Source of the DNA: Antricoccus suffuscus
Lineage (GTDB): Bacteria; Actinomycetota; Actinomycetes; Mycobacteriales; Antricoccaceae
Assembly: GCF_003003235.1 (NCBI RefSeq)
Contig: NZ_PVUE01000007.1
Span: forward strand, 62,001 to 126,000
Reading direction: 5' to 3'
DNA: 64,000 nt
A model generated the notes under the pieces. That model had not been told where the DNA came from and did not search any database. It saw nothing but the letters and a program-made list of their open reading frames with translations. Each line of letters opens with the position of its first letter. Positions within the stretch are counted from its first letter, which is position 1. The translations under genes were made by a program, and so were the position numbers. This document shows, one piece after another, positions 17,471-26,061 of this stretch.

Positions 17471-18241
17471 TCAGCTGACCGGCGTATTGAAAAGCGTGCC
17501 GATGCCGTACGTCGCGGCCATGGCGACGGCGCCGCCGACGACCAACCTGAGAGTCGCGCGCGGGCGGGAGCCGCCGCCGATCGCCGCGCTCACGTAACCG
17601 GTGATGGCCAGCGCGATCAGTACGACGACGAAGGTGGTGACCGCACGCCACGCCGGCGGCGGCAGCAAGATGGCCGCGAGCGGCAGCGCGGCGCCGATCG
17701 TAAACGCGATCGCCGAGGCGATGGCCGCGTTGATCGGGTTGGTTAGGTCGTCGGGGTCGATGCCCAGCTCGGCGTCGAGATGCGCGGCGAGGACGTCGTG
17801 CTCGGTCAGCTCCTGAGCAACTTGGTGTGCGGTCGTTGGATGAAGACCCTTCTTCTCATAGATCGCGGCCAGTTCCGCCAGCTCGGCCTCCGGGTCTTCG
17901 TGCAGCTCCAGTTTTTCCTTGGCGATCAGATCGCGCTCGGCATCTCGCTGACTGCTGACCGAGACGTACTCGCCGAGGGCCATCGACACCGCGCCCGCGA
18001 CCATTCCGGCAATTCCTGCGGTGAGCAGGGTGCCCTGGTTGGTGGTGGCGCCGGCTACACCGACGACGAGTCCGGCGACCGAGACGATGCCGTCGTTGGC
18101 GCCGAGTACGCCGGCGCGCAGCCAGTTGAGGCGGTCATTGTGGCCGCTGTCGTGTTCTTCGCCATCGTGTTGGATCCGAACATCTGGATCAGACATTTTG
18201 GAGTTGGACGGGTCGGTATCAGGAGCGGAGTGATCAGGCAC
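17471..18241 (-). CDS. VIT/CCC1-family iron/manganese transporter
   Basis: The protein has 256 residues. Helix 1 contains the signature GVLGANDGIVSVAGL. Helix 2 with ALGEYVSVSSQRD leads to a cytoplasmic metal-binding helical segment rich in Glu (about 100-160), followed by three C-terminal helices (ITGYVSAAIGG). The CCC1/VIT1 family moves Fe2+ or Mn2+ across membranes. The first ~35 residues are hydrophilic and His/Asp rich. GTG 18241 and ATG 18196 are both possible starts. It is convergent with mfd and divergent from the SurA-like gene. Confidence 0.88.
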   Translation of the reverse strand: MPDHSAPDTDPSNSKMSDPDVRIQHDGEEHDSGHNDRLNWLRAGVLGANDGIVSVAGLVVGVAGATTNQGTLLTAGIAGMVAGAVSMALGEYVSVSSQRDAERDLIAKEKLELHEDPEAELAELAAIYEKKGLHPTTAHQVAQELTEHDVLAAHLDAELGIDPDDLTNPINAAIASAIAFTIGAALPLAAILLPPPAWRAVTTFVVVLIALAITGYVSAAIGGGSRPRATLRLVVGGAVAMAATYGIGTLFNTPVS

Positions 18242-18343
18242 GGGTATATCGAATCACGTCGCGCCCGTAGCCGTCGTACCTCACTTAGGGTTGTGTGAGA
18301 AAGTGGACCGTCGTATCTGCAGTTCTCGGAAGGATCATTCTCA

Positions 18344-19390
18344 GTGGCCGCATCAGCACGTCGTCGCCTTATCGGAGGCATCCTCGGTCTATTCATCGGG
18401 GCCGCCGGGCTGAGCGCCTGCTCCAACTCCAATGACATCGTCGCGCAGGTGGGTAGCCAGACCATCACCGTGACACAGTTCGACAAGGCGGTGCAGGAGG
18501 CCTACAGCGACCCGGTCATCGGCAAAAAGGCGAAGAAAGAGGGTGCGACCTATCGGCAGACCCTCCTGACCCAGATGATCCAGAGCGACGCGATGCGGCA
18601 GATCGCTAAAAAGCAGGGGATCGCCAACTCCGCTGCAGACATCAAAGCATTCGAGAAGACCCTATTCCAGGGTCAGACGGCCGAGGAACTGCAGAAGTCC
18701 GTGGCGGCGGGCGGCACCCTGTACACCGTTGAGGCGATTCACGAGGAGGCCGAGAAGGGCCTGGTCTCCATCGCTCTCGGTGAGCGGTCGCTGGGCAAGA
18801 CCGAAGCCGAGCTGACCGCGGCCGCTGCACAGACCTTGGCCGGGAGTTCCAAGAAGCTCGATCTTCGCTATGTTCTCGCGCCGGACGCGGAGGCAGAGGG
18901 CTACTTGAATGAGTTGAAGGCAGGCACCACTACCCTCGACAAGCTCGGCGCAGCGCTAGGTCCGGCGACGGACGGCAGCCCGCAGCCGCTCGAAGAGCCG
19001 TCGGTGGATCTGTCGCAACAGCCCGCCCAGATCAAGCAGGCACTGGCCGGCGTTCCACAAGGCGGGTTCGCCGCGATTTCGTCCGGGCAGGGGACCACGT
19101 TGCTCGTGCAGGTCGCCGCCATCACCAACCTGCCCGCCGACCAGCTGCAGGCGCAGGCGCAGAGCCAGGCGCAGCAGCAGATCAGCCAGGCCGGACTGAC
19201 CGCGGCCGCCAAGCTCGCTAAGAAGCTCAACATCAAGGTCAACCCGCGTTACGGCACGCTGCAGAGCCCGAGCCAGGACCTGCCGAGCATCACCGGTTCC
19301 TCGCCGTCGACGTTCAAGACGCCGCCGGCGAAGAAAAAGTCCAGCGCGCCGGCGCAGCCGGCTGTTCCCGGTGCCACCACTGGTGGCTGA
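18344..19390 (+). CDS. SurA-N-like foldase lipoprotein
   Basis: The protein has 348 residues from GTG 18344 (GGAAGGA upstream). The signal peptide ends in lipobox GLSAC (Cys26). The segment DIVAQVGSQTITVTQFDKAV is a SurA N-terminal-type beginning, followed by a mainly helical chaperone region. I see no clear parvulin (PpiC) catalytic motif, so it is probably a chaperone without isomerase activity. The C-terminus is Gln/Ala rich and then Ser/Pro/Lys rich. Such proteins sit next to mfd and mazG in many actinobacteria. The mazG start overlaps its end by 20 bases. Confidence 0.82.
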   Translation: MAASARRRLIGGILGLFIGAAGLSACSNSNDIVAQVGSQTITVTQFDKAVQEAYSDPVIGKKAKKEGATYRQTLLTQMIQSDAMRQIAKKQGIANSAADIKAFEKTLFQGQTAEELQKSVAAGGTLYTVEAIHEEAEKGLVSIALGERSLGKTEAELTAAAAQTLAGSSKKLDLRYVLAPDAEAEGYLNELKAGTTTLDKLGAALGPATDGSPQPLEEPSVDLSQQPAQIKQALAGVPQGGFAAISSGQGTTLLVQVAAITNLPADQLQAQAQSQAQQQISQAGLTAAAKLAKKLNIKVNPRYGTLQSPSQDLPSITGSSPSTFKTPPAKKKSSAPAQPAVPGATTGG

Positions 19391-20003
19391 CCTCACGGGG
19401 CTTGCGCGTGCGGTGCAGATCATGGACCGGCTGCGAAGCGCCGGCGGATGTCCCTGGGACGCCGAGCAGACGCACCAGTCGCTGAAGAAATACCTGCTGG
19501 AAGAGGCCTACGAAGCCGTTGACGCGATCGACTCGGGCGATCGTGACCACCTTCGGGAGGAGCTCGGCGACGTCTTGCTGCAGGTGCTGTTTCACGCTCG
19601 GATCGCAGCGGAACACTCGACCGACCCGTGGCAGGTCGACGACGTCGCGAACGAGTTGGCCGACAAGCTCGTACGCCGCCACCCGCACGTCTTCGCCGAC
19701 GTGCACGTCGACGGCGCGGACGAGGTCAACGCAAACTGGGAGACGATCAAGGCCTCGGAGAAGCGGCGGACCGGGACGTACGACGGGGTGGTGTGGGCAC
19801 AGCCCGCACTATCACTGGCGGCCGCGGTCCTTCGCCGAGCAGCGCGCGCCGGAACCGGTCTCGAGCTCGACGGCCCGCCCGAGGATGCCGAAGAGCGTAT
19901 CGGCCGCGACCTATTGCAGTTGGCCGAGCAGGCCTCGGCCGTCGGTGTTGACCCGGAGCTCGCGTTACGCCGCGTAGTACGGAAGGCTGCCGGCGCCGAG
20001 TAG
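19371..20003 (+). CDS. mazG: MazG family nucleoside triphosphate pyrophosphohydrolase
   Basis: The protein has 210 residues. The motif MDRLRSAGGCPWDAEQTHQSL and the EExxE...ExxD metal-binding set (LLEEAYEAVDAID and HLREELGDVLLQVLFHA) are intact, followed by RRHPHVFAD and NWETIKASEK. It degrades (d)NTPs, including oxidised ones in mycobacteria. Only one MazG domain is evident; the shorter C-terminal part lacks a second complete motif. It overlaps the SurA-like gene by 20 bases, which suggests coupling. Confidence 0.92.
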   Translation: MPPLVADLTGLARAVQIMDRLRSAGGCPWDAEQTHQSLKKYLLEEAYEAVDAIDSGDRDHLREELGDVLLQVLFHARIAAEHSTDPWQVDDVANELADKLVRRHPHVFADVHVDGADEVNANWETIKASEKRRTGTYDGVVWAQPALSLAAAVLRRAARAGTGLELDGPPEDAEERIGRDLLQLAEQASAVGVDPELALRRVVRKAAGAE

Positions 20004-20125
20004 TCCCGGCGTGCGCGGTGCCTGCAGATCGGTCGCAGATCACACGGTATGCCGTCGCGACGCAGCGCCATATGGTCGATATCGTTGTACAGACGCCCCG
20101 GCGCGGCGTGATAACCCATCTCTAA

Positions 20126-21418
<1,293 letters not shown>

Positions 21419-21435
21419 GGGCACACCACACTCCG

Positions 21436-22050
21436 ATGGCATCATCTTCGTCCCGGTCGCCAGCACCCCGCCGCTCGTCGCGGCGGGGGCCGGCGGCAAC
21501 CTCCGGCCGGTCCTCGGCGTCTCGCGCTCGCTCGAGCCGTCCGTCGGCGCGCGCCACGAGCCGGCCGACCAAACGTCCGGCGGATCGACCAACGCGCGTA
21601 CGACGCACCGCGGCGCAGCCCACCCGCGTCACGCCCGCCACCGCATCCCGGGCGCGCAGTAGGCCCGGCGGTATCACCGGCCGGACGATCGTGCTTAGCA
21701 TCCTAGTGATCGGTGTCGTACTACTGCTGATCCTGCCGGTATCCAACTACCTTCACCAGAAGTCACAGATCGACCAGCTGCAGCAGCAGATCGCAGATCG
21801 CAAACAGCAGATCAGCAAGCTGACTGATAAGAATCAGCTCCTCGATGACCCGACTTACATCAAGGCGCAGGCTCGCGAGCGACTCAACTATGTCTTGCCT
21901 GGGGACAAGGTGTACGTCGTATCCAACAACGGCCCCGGTTCACCGACAGACACGAAGAAGAAAAAGACCGCAAAAGAGAAGAAGAAACAGGCCGGCTCGG
22001 CGCTGACCGACCTCGCGAAGTCGATCGAAGAAGCCGACAAGGGCAAATGA
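21436..22050 (+). CDS. Septum formation initiator family protein (FtsB/DivIC-like)
   Basis: The protein has 204 residues from ATG 21436. The first ~80 residues are Arg/Ser/Thr/Pro rich and cytoplasmic. A single membrane helix follows (IVLSILVIGVVLLLILPVSN, about 85-104), then a coiled coil (QIDQLQQQIADRKQQISKL), the DivIC-type DDPTYIKAQARERLNYVLPG motif, and a lysine-rich tail. In actinobacteria this protein acts in the divisome with FtsL/FtsQ. It overlaps DUF501 by 4 bases (ATGA). Confidence 0.9.
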   Translation: MASSSSRSPAPRRSSRRGPAATSGRSSASRARSSRPSARATSRPTKRPADRPTRVRRTAAQPTRVTPATASRARSRPGGITGRTIVLSILVIGVVLLLILPVSNYLHQKSQIDQLQQQIADRKQQISKLTDKNQLLDDPTYIKAQARERLNYVLPGDKVYVVSNNGPGSPTDTKKKKTAKEKKKQAGSALTDLAKSIEEADKGK

Positions 22051-22586
22051 CCGACTCGCGTGAGCAGCACGAACCGTTGACCGACGAGGATCGAGTGGCC
22101 GTCCATCACCAGCTCGGCCGTGAGCCGCGTGCGATGCGTGCGGTCGGGCATCGTTGCCCGTGCGGCCTGGTCGATGTCGTACAGACCTCGCCGCGGTTGG
22201 AGGACGGTACGCCGTTTCCGACGATGTACTACTTGACCTGCCCGCGCGCCGCGTCCGCGATCGGCACGCTTGAGGCCGGCGGGATGATGCGTGAGATGAC
22301 CGACCGGCTCGGCACCGACCCGGATCTCGCCGCGAAGTATCGCGCGGCCCATGAGGACTACCTCGCGCGGCGCGACTCGATGGAGTCACTTGGCCACGCG
22401 ATCACCGCCGGCGGCATGCCAGACCGGGTCAAATGTCTGCACGTGCTCGTCGCGCACTCACTCGCTGCCGGGCCCGGTGTCAATCCGCTCGGCGACGAGG
22501 CGCTCGCTGCTCTCCCCGAATGGTGGAAGTCTGGGCCCTGCGTCGATGTCGAGGCGCCGCTGCCCAAGAAGCCCCGCAAAGCATGA
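22047..22586 (+). CDS. DUF501 domain-containing protein
   Basis: The protein has 179 residues. DUF501 motifs are visible: VGHRCPCGLVDVVQTSPRLEDGTPFPT, YYLTCPRAASAIGTLEAGG, and MPDRVKCLHVLVAHSLAAGPGVNPLGD. Conserved cysteines (CPCG, LTCP, KCLH) suggest metal binding, but the function is unknown. It is tightly coupled on both sides: it overlaps the ftsB-like gene by 4 bases and the ppx gene by 4 bases. Confidence 0.92.
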   Translation: MTDSREQHEPLTDEDRVAVHHQLGREPRAMRAVGHRCPCGLVDVVQTSPRLEDGTPFPTMYYLTCPRAASAIGTLEAGGMMREMTDRLGTDPDLAAKYRAAHEDYLARRDSMESLGHAITAGGMPDRVKCLHVLVAHSLAAGPGVNPLGDEALAALPEWWKSGPCVDVEAPLPKKPRKA

Positions 22587-23497
22587 CGAGCCGCCGGGTC
22601 GCGGCCATCGACTGCGGGACCAACACGATTCGGCTGCTTATAGGCGATGTCGTCGATGGTCGCGTTGTCGAGTTGTGTCGGTTGATGGAGACTAACCGGC
22701 TCGGTGCCGGCCTCGGCGCCACGGGATTGATCAGCGCCGAAGCGTTGGACCGCAGTGCCGTGGCGTTGTCCTCGTTCGCAGTCCAGATCGAGAAGTTCCA
22801 GCCGGAAACCGTGCGTATGGTCGCTACTAGTGCCAGTCGCGATGCTCGCAACAGTGGCGACTTCATCGAGCTCGCGCGTGCGTCGGTCGGCGTACGGCCC
22901 GAGGTGATCACCGGCCGCGAAGAGGCGCAGCTGTCCTTCGCCGGGGCGACCGTCGGGCTCGATCCGAGCGTCCGCAGGTTGGTGATAGACATCGGTGGCG
23001 GGTCGACCGAGTTCGTCGTCGGCGACCGTGAGGTACGCGGCTCGCATTCGACCGACATGGGCTGCGTTCGACTTACCGAACGTCACCTTAAGCATGACCC
23101 TCCTACTGCCGATGAGCTGACCGCTGTGCGTTCAGATGTCGTGGTGGCGATCGACGAGGCCCGGGGACAGGTCGACTTCGACGACGCGGCCCAGATCGTC
23201 GGGGTCGCGGGGACCGTGACGACCATTGCCGGTATTGCGCTCGGGCTTCCCGCGTACGACGCCGCCGCTATCCACCAGTCCGTCGTATCGGCCGCGCAGA
23301 TCGCGGAAATCACTGAGATGTTGACCCGGGCGGACTTTGCCACCAAGCGGGACATCCCGGTCATGCACCCGGGCCGTGTCGACGTGATCGCGGCCGGTGC
23401 GCTCATCCTGGACACGGTCATGCAGGAGCTCGAATTCGCTGAACTGACTGCCAGCGAGACCGACATCCTGCATGGCATCGCGCTGTCGATCGGCTAG
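22583..23497 (+). CDS. ppx: Exopolyphosphatase / guanosine pentaphosphate phosphatase family
   Basis: The protein has 304 residues from ATG 22583 (4-base ATGA overlap with DUF501). It shows an ASKHA-fold phosphatase: AAIDCGTNTIRLLIGDV (phosphate 1), VVATSASRDARN-like MVATSASRDARNSGDF, VIDIGGGSTEFVVGD (phosphate 2) and GVAGTVTTIAGI. It is the short single-core form without the C-terminal HD-like domains, as in mycobacterial Ppx1/2. It probably degrades polyphosphate or pppGpp. Confidence 0.92.
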   Translation: MTSRRVAAIDCGTNTIRLLIGDVVDGRVVELCRLMETNRLGAGLGATGLISAEALDRSAVALSSFAVQIEKFQPETVRMVATSASRDARNSGDFIELARASVGVRPEVITGREEAQLSFAGATVGLDPSVRRLVIDIGGGSTEFVVGDREVRGSHSTDMGCVRLTERHLKHDPPTADELTAVRSDVVVAIDEARGQVDFDDAAQIVGVAGTVTTIAGIALGLPAYDAAAIHQSVVSAAQIAEITEMLTRADFATKRDIPVMHPGRVDVIAAGALILDTVMQELEFAELTASETDILHGIALSIG

Positions 23498-23525
23498 CTA
23501 CCGTCCCGGGCTCCGACCAGATTGG

Positions 23526-23553
23526 TTATCCACAGAGCAGCGTGTCATCCACA
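23526..23553. promoter_or_regulatory. Pair of DnaA-box-like sites
   Basis: TTATCCACA (23526-23534), a perfect DnaA box, and TCATCCACA (23545-23553) occur in the same orientation 19 bases apart. Both are followed by GAGC, in the short gap before the DUF1023-type gene. A regulatory role for DnaA is possible but unproven; the site is far too small to be an origin. Confidence 0.4.
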
Positions 23554-23644
23554 GAGCCGCCGTGATGCGGCGCGTCCTGTCGTGCGTACTGCGTAACTTC
23601 GTGATCGAGCAAGTGATCTGACAACTCGGTTCAAGGACGTGGCG

Positions 23645-25453
23645 ATGGCAGCCCCAATTACATTCGACAGTCTGGTCGGTTACGCGATCGCCAATCCGCT
23701 AGCGATCTGCGAGTCTGTGCTGGTCGCCAATCCGGTCGAGGTCGAGGCGTTGGGCGCGGTGTTTCGGGCTGCCGGCGCCAGTACGGCGGAGTCTGCGATG
23801 TGTGCGCTTGAAGCGGCGCAGCTCGCTGATGCTGCGGGCATGATCGACGACAAGACCCCCGTCCAGCTCATGGCCGAGGTTACCGCGACCAAGGACACCC
23901 TCGACGTCAACTCGGCCCAACTCGATCTGATCGGCGGCCTTCTGTCGGAGGTTGGTAGCCAGATCCATTTGGTACAGGCAAAATTGAACTCGCTCCTAGA
24001 CATGATGTACGCCGAGATCGCGACCGCGGCGTCGATGTATGAGTGCGCCGTACCGTACGACCCGGCCAATGACGCGGCGCTGCATGAGCAGTGCGCGCAA
24101 GCTGCACTCGCGTCGATCAACACGACGGCTACCTCGGTAAACGCGGTCGTCGACGGGTACGACGCGTTCCTGACCGACCATCTCGCTACGCTGCAGGAAG
24201 ACTACGGCTACGTCCCGCCGGCCGCCCTTAATGACGGCGCCGCACTCGGAAATGATCCGGCGTACGTGTCGCTGACGACGGGAATGCCTGGTGCATCGGC
24301 ACCACCAGGACAAGTGCAACAGTGGTGGAACGAACGCAGCGCCGCAGAAAAGGTCTGGCTGATCGACAACGAAGGGGCCGCGCTGTCGATGATGCACGGG
24401 CTGCCGGCGCTCGTGCTCAATCTAGTCAACAGGCGCGAGCTCACCGACGATGCGTCCAGCATCGACGCCCAAGTAGCCATGGTCGAAACGCAGAAGGCGT
24501 CGCTTATGCAGATCCTCGGTGTGAGCGTTGCGAGCGACGTGTTCGACCATCCCGATATCCGGGCCTCCAACCCGGGCGCCGCAGACGAGCTTGCCGGAGT
24601 GCTGCCGGTACTCGCCGCGCTGAAAGTGAAGCAAGCCAACATCCACGGCGTCGAAGACGGCGCGAAGGCCGTCGCGATGGCCGACGGTACGGCGATCAAG
24701 ACCTATCTTTTGGACTACGACGACTTGGGATCGGCCGATGATGGGGAAGCGGTCATCGCGATCGGCAACCCCGATGAGGCCGCCGACATCGCCGTGATCG
24801 TGCCGGGCACGACGAGCAGCGCCCGGACCATGAGCGACTACGTCGGCTCCGGCGGCAATCTTTACGCGGAGATGAACGATGTGGATCCGGACTCGAAGAA
24901 GTCGGTGATCGCCTACTTGGGGATGGACGCACCCGACACGCTTCCCGATGCATCGCTACCTATCTACGCAAATGAAGCGGCACCGGAGCTCGCGGCCGAT
25001 ATCGCGGGCTACACCGAGTCCAATCTTGTGGCCACCGGCGCCGATCCGCATGTCACCGTGATCGGACACTCCTACGGATCGCTGGTGGTCGGGGCGGCAC
25101 TGGAATCGGGTGATTTGATCGCTGATGACGTGATCTTCGTCGGATCGCCTGGCGTCGGCGTCAAGAATGTGGACGAGCTCAACATGGACGGTAGCCACGT
25201 TTATGTCGGGCTACTGCCCGACGATGCGATTAGCAACGCCAATGACTTCTTCGATATGAAGGCAGGTTCAACCCTCGGAGTGCCGGACGGCGCCTGGTTT
25301 GGCCACAACCCGGCGCGCGAGTCCTTTGGCGGCACGGTCTTCGACACCGATACGGACGGTGACCATGGAGACTACTTCGACTACGGCACAACACAACTGG
25401 ACAATATGGCGGCGGTCGCAACCGGCCAGTACGACGAGGTCACGCTCGACTAA
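23645..25453 (+). CDS. Alpha/beta hydrolase of the DUF1023 type
   Basis: The protein has 602 residues from ATG 23645, with AAGGA 7 bases upstream. The N-terminal ~200 residues are helical and Ala-rich and resemble WXG100/ESX-associated substrate heads: long helices, no signal peptide. A conserved DUF1023-like segment follows: QQWWNERSAAEKVWLIDNEG (about 222-241). The hydrolase core has IAVIVPGTTSSART and the nucleophile elbow VTVIGHSYGSLVV (Ser476), with Asp in GLLPDDAIS and His in WFGHNPARESFGG as likely triad partners. Actinobacterial DUF1023 proteins are often exported or envelope-associated esterase-like enzymes; the substrate is unknown. Its stop overlaps the convergent tetR stop by 4 bases. 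Confidence 0.82.
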   Translation: MAAPITFDSLVGYAIANPLAICESVLVANPVEVEALGAVFRAAGASTAESAMCALEAAQLADAAGMIDDKTPVQLMAEVTATKDTLDVNSAQLDLIGGLLSEVGSQIHLVQAKLNSLLDMMYAEIATAASMYECAVPYDPANDAALHEQCAQAALASINTTATSVNAVVDGYDAFLTDHLATLQEDYGYVPPAALNDGAALGNDPAYVSLTTGMPGASAPPGQVQQWWNERSAAEKVWLIDNEGAALSMMHGLPALVLNLVNRRELTDDASSIDAQVAMVETQKASLMQILGVSVASDVFDHPDIRASNPGAADELAGVLPVLAALKVKQANIHGVEDGAKAVAMADGTAIKTYLLDYDDLGSADDGEAVIAIGNPDEAADIAVIVPGTTSSARTMSDYVGSGGNLYAEMNDVDPDSKKSVIAYLGMDAPDTLPDASLPIYANEAAPELAADIAGYTESNLVATGADPHVTVIGHSYGSLVVGAALESGDLIADDVIFVGSPGVGVKNVDELNMDGSHVYVGLLPDDAISNANDFFDMKAGSTLGVPDGAWFGHNPARESFGGTVFDTDTDGDHGDYFDYGTTQLDNMAAVATGQYDEVTLD

Positions 25454-26061
25454 TCACTCGCACCGAGGATGAGCATGACGGTCTCGAGCACTTCGGCGCG
25501 CGGCCGCTCAGGTGTGTAGACCCGCCAGTCCAGCGCAATGACGAACGTCGTGCTCCACATGCCGGCGGCCGCGACCCTGGCCGGCAGGTCTGGATGAAGC
25601 CGCCGTAGCGTCGGGGTTCGCTCTATGAGCGCCTCAGCGATCGCCAGCAGCTCTTCGCGCATGGCGGCCAACTGGTCGTGCCACGTGCTGCGCGAGCGCC
25701 ACAGCTCGGTCGCCAAGAGCTGCGCGAAGGCGGTATTGGCCTCGATGAAGGACAGCACTGATTCGGTCATCGCGCGAACCGCTAAGTGCGGGTCGTCGGC
25801 GCGCGCTGCGTCTTTCATGCTCGCGACCAGCAGACTCACGCGGTCGTCGATCAGGGCCGCGATGAGCGCGTCTTTGCTGTGGAAGTTGTAGTAGACGGTG
25901 CCTTTGGCGACGCCTGCGGCCGCAGCGATCTCGTCGACACTGACTTGCTCCACGGCGCGTTCGCCGATGAGCTTCGTCGCCGCGGCGTACAGCTTCTCTC
26001 GAGTTGCGAGGGTCCGTGCGCTGACTCCTCGGGCTGGCTTGTCCGCTCCGGTCACGCTCAT
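25450..26061 (-). CDS. TetR-family transcriptional regulator
   Basis: The protein has 203 residues from ATG 26061, one-base overlap (TAATG) with the YhgE gene. The helix-turn-helix is at about 20-66: ATREKLYAAATKLIGERAVE, VDEIAAAAGVAKGTVYYNFH and SKDALIAAL. The ligand-binding C-terminal half is typical (ALDWRVYTPERPRAEVL). As the last gene of the ABC-like/YhgE operon, it is likely its repressor. Operator-like palindromes of the same pattern are present upstream of that operon (28869-28882) and of the deacetylase gene (30679-30690). Confidence 0.9.
   Translation of the reverse strand: MSVTGADKPARGVSARTLATREKLYAAATKLIGERAVEQVSVDEIAAAAGVAKGTVYYNFHSKDALIAALIDDRVSLLVASMKDAARADDPHLAVRAMTESVLSFIEANTAFAQLLATELWRSRSTWHDQLAAMREELLAIAEALIERTPTLRRLHPDLPARVAAAGMWSTTFVIALDWRVYTPERPRAEVLETVMLILGASD

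Noticed and set aside
17355-17651. Cys-rich small peptides around the dispersed hairpin
   Set aside because: They arise from the repeat arms and run antisense to or into the VIT-family gene; no ribosome site.
23526-23553. Replication origin
   Set aside because: Only two DnaA-like boxes, no AT-rich unwinding region, and none of the dnaA/dnaN/gyrB neighbours.
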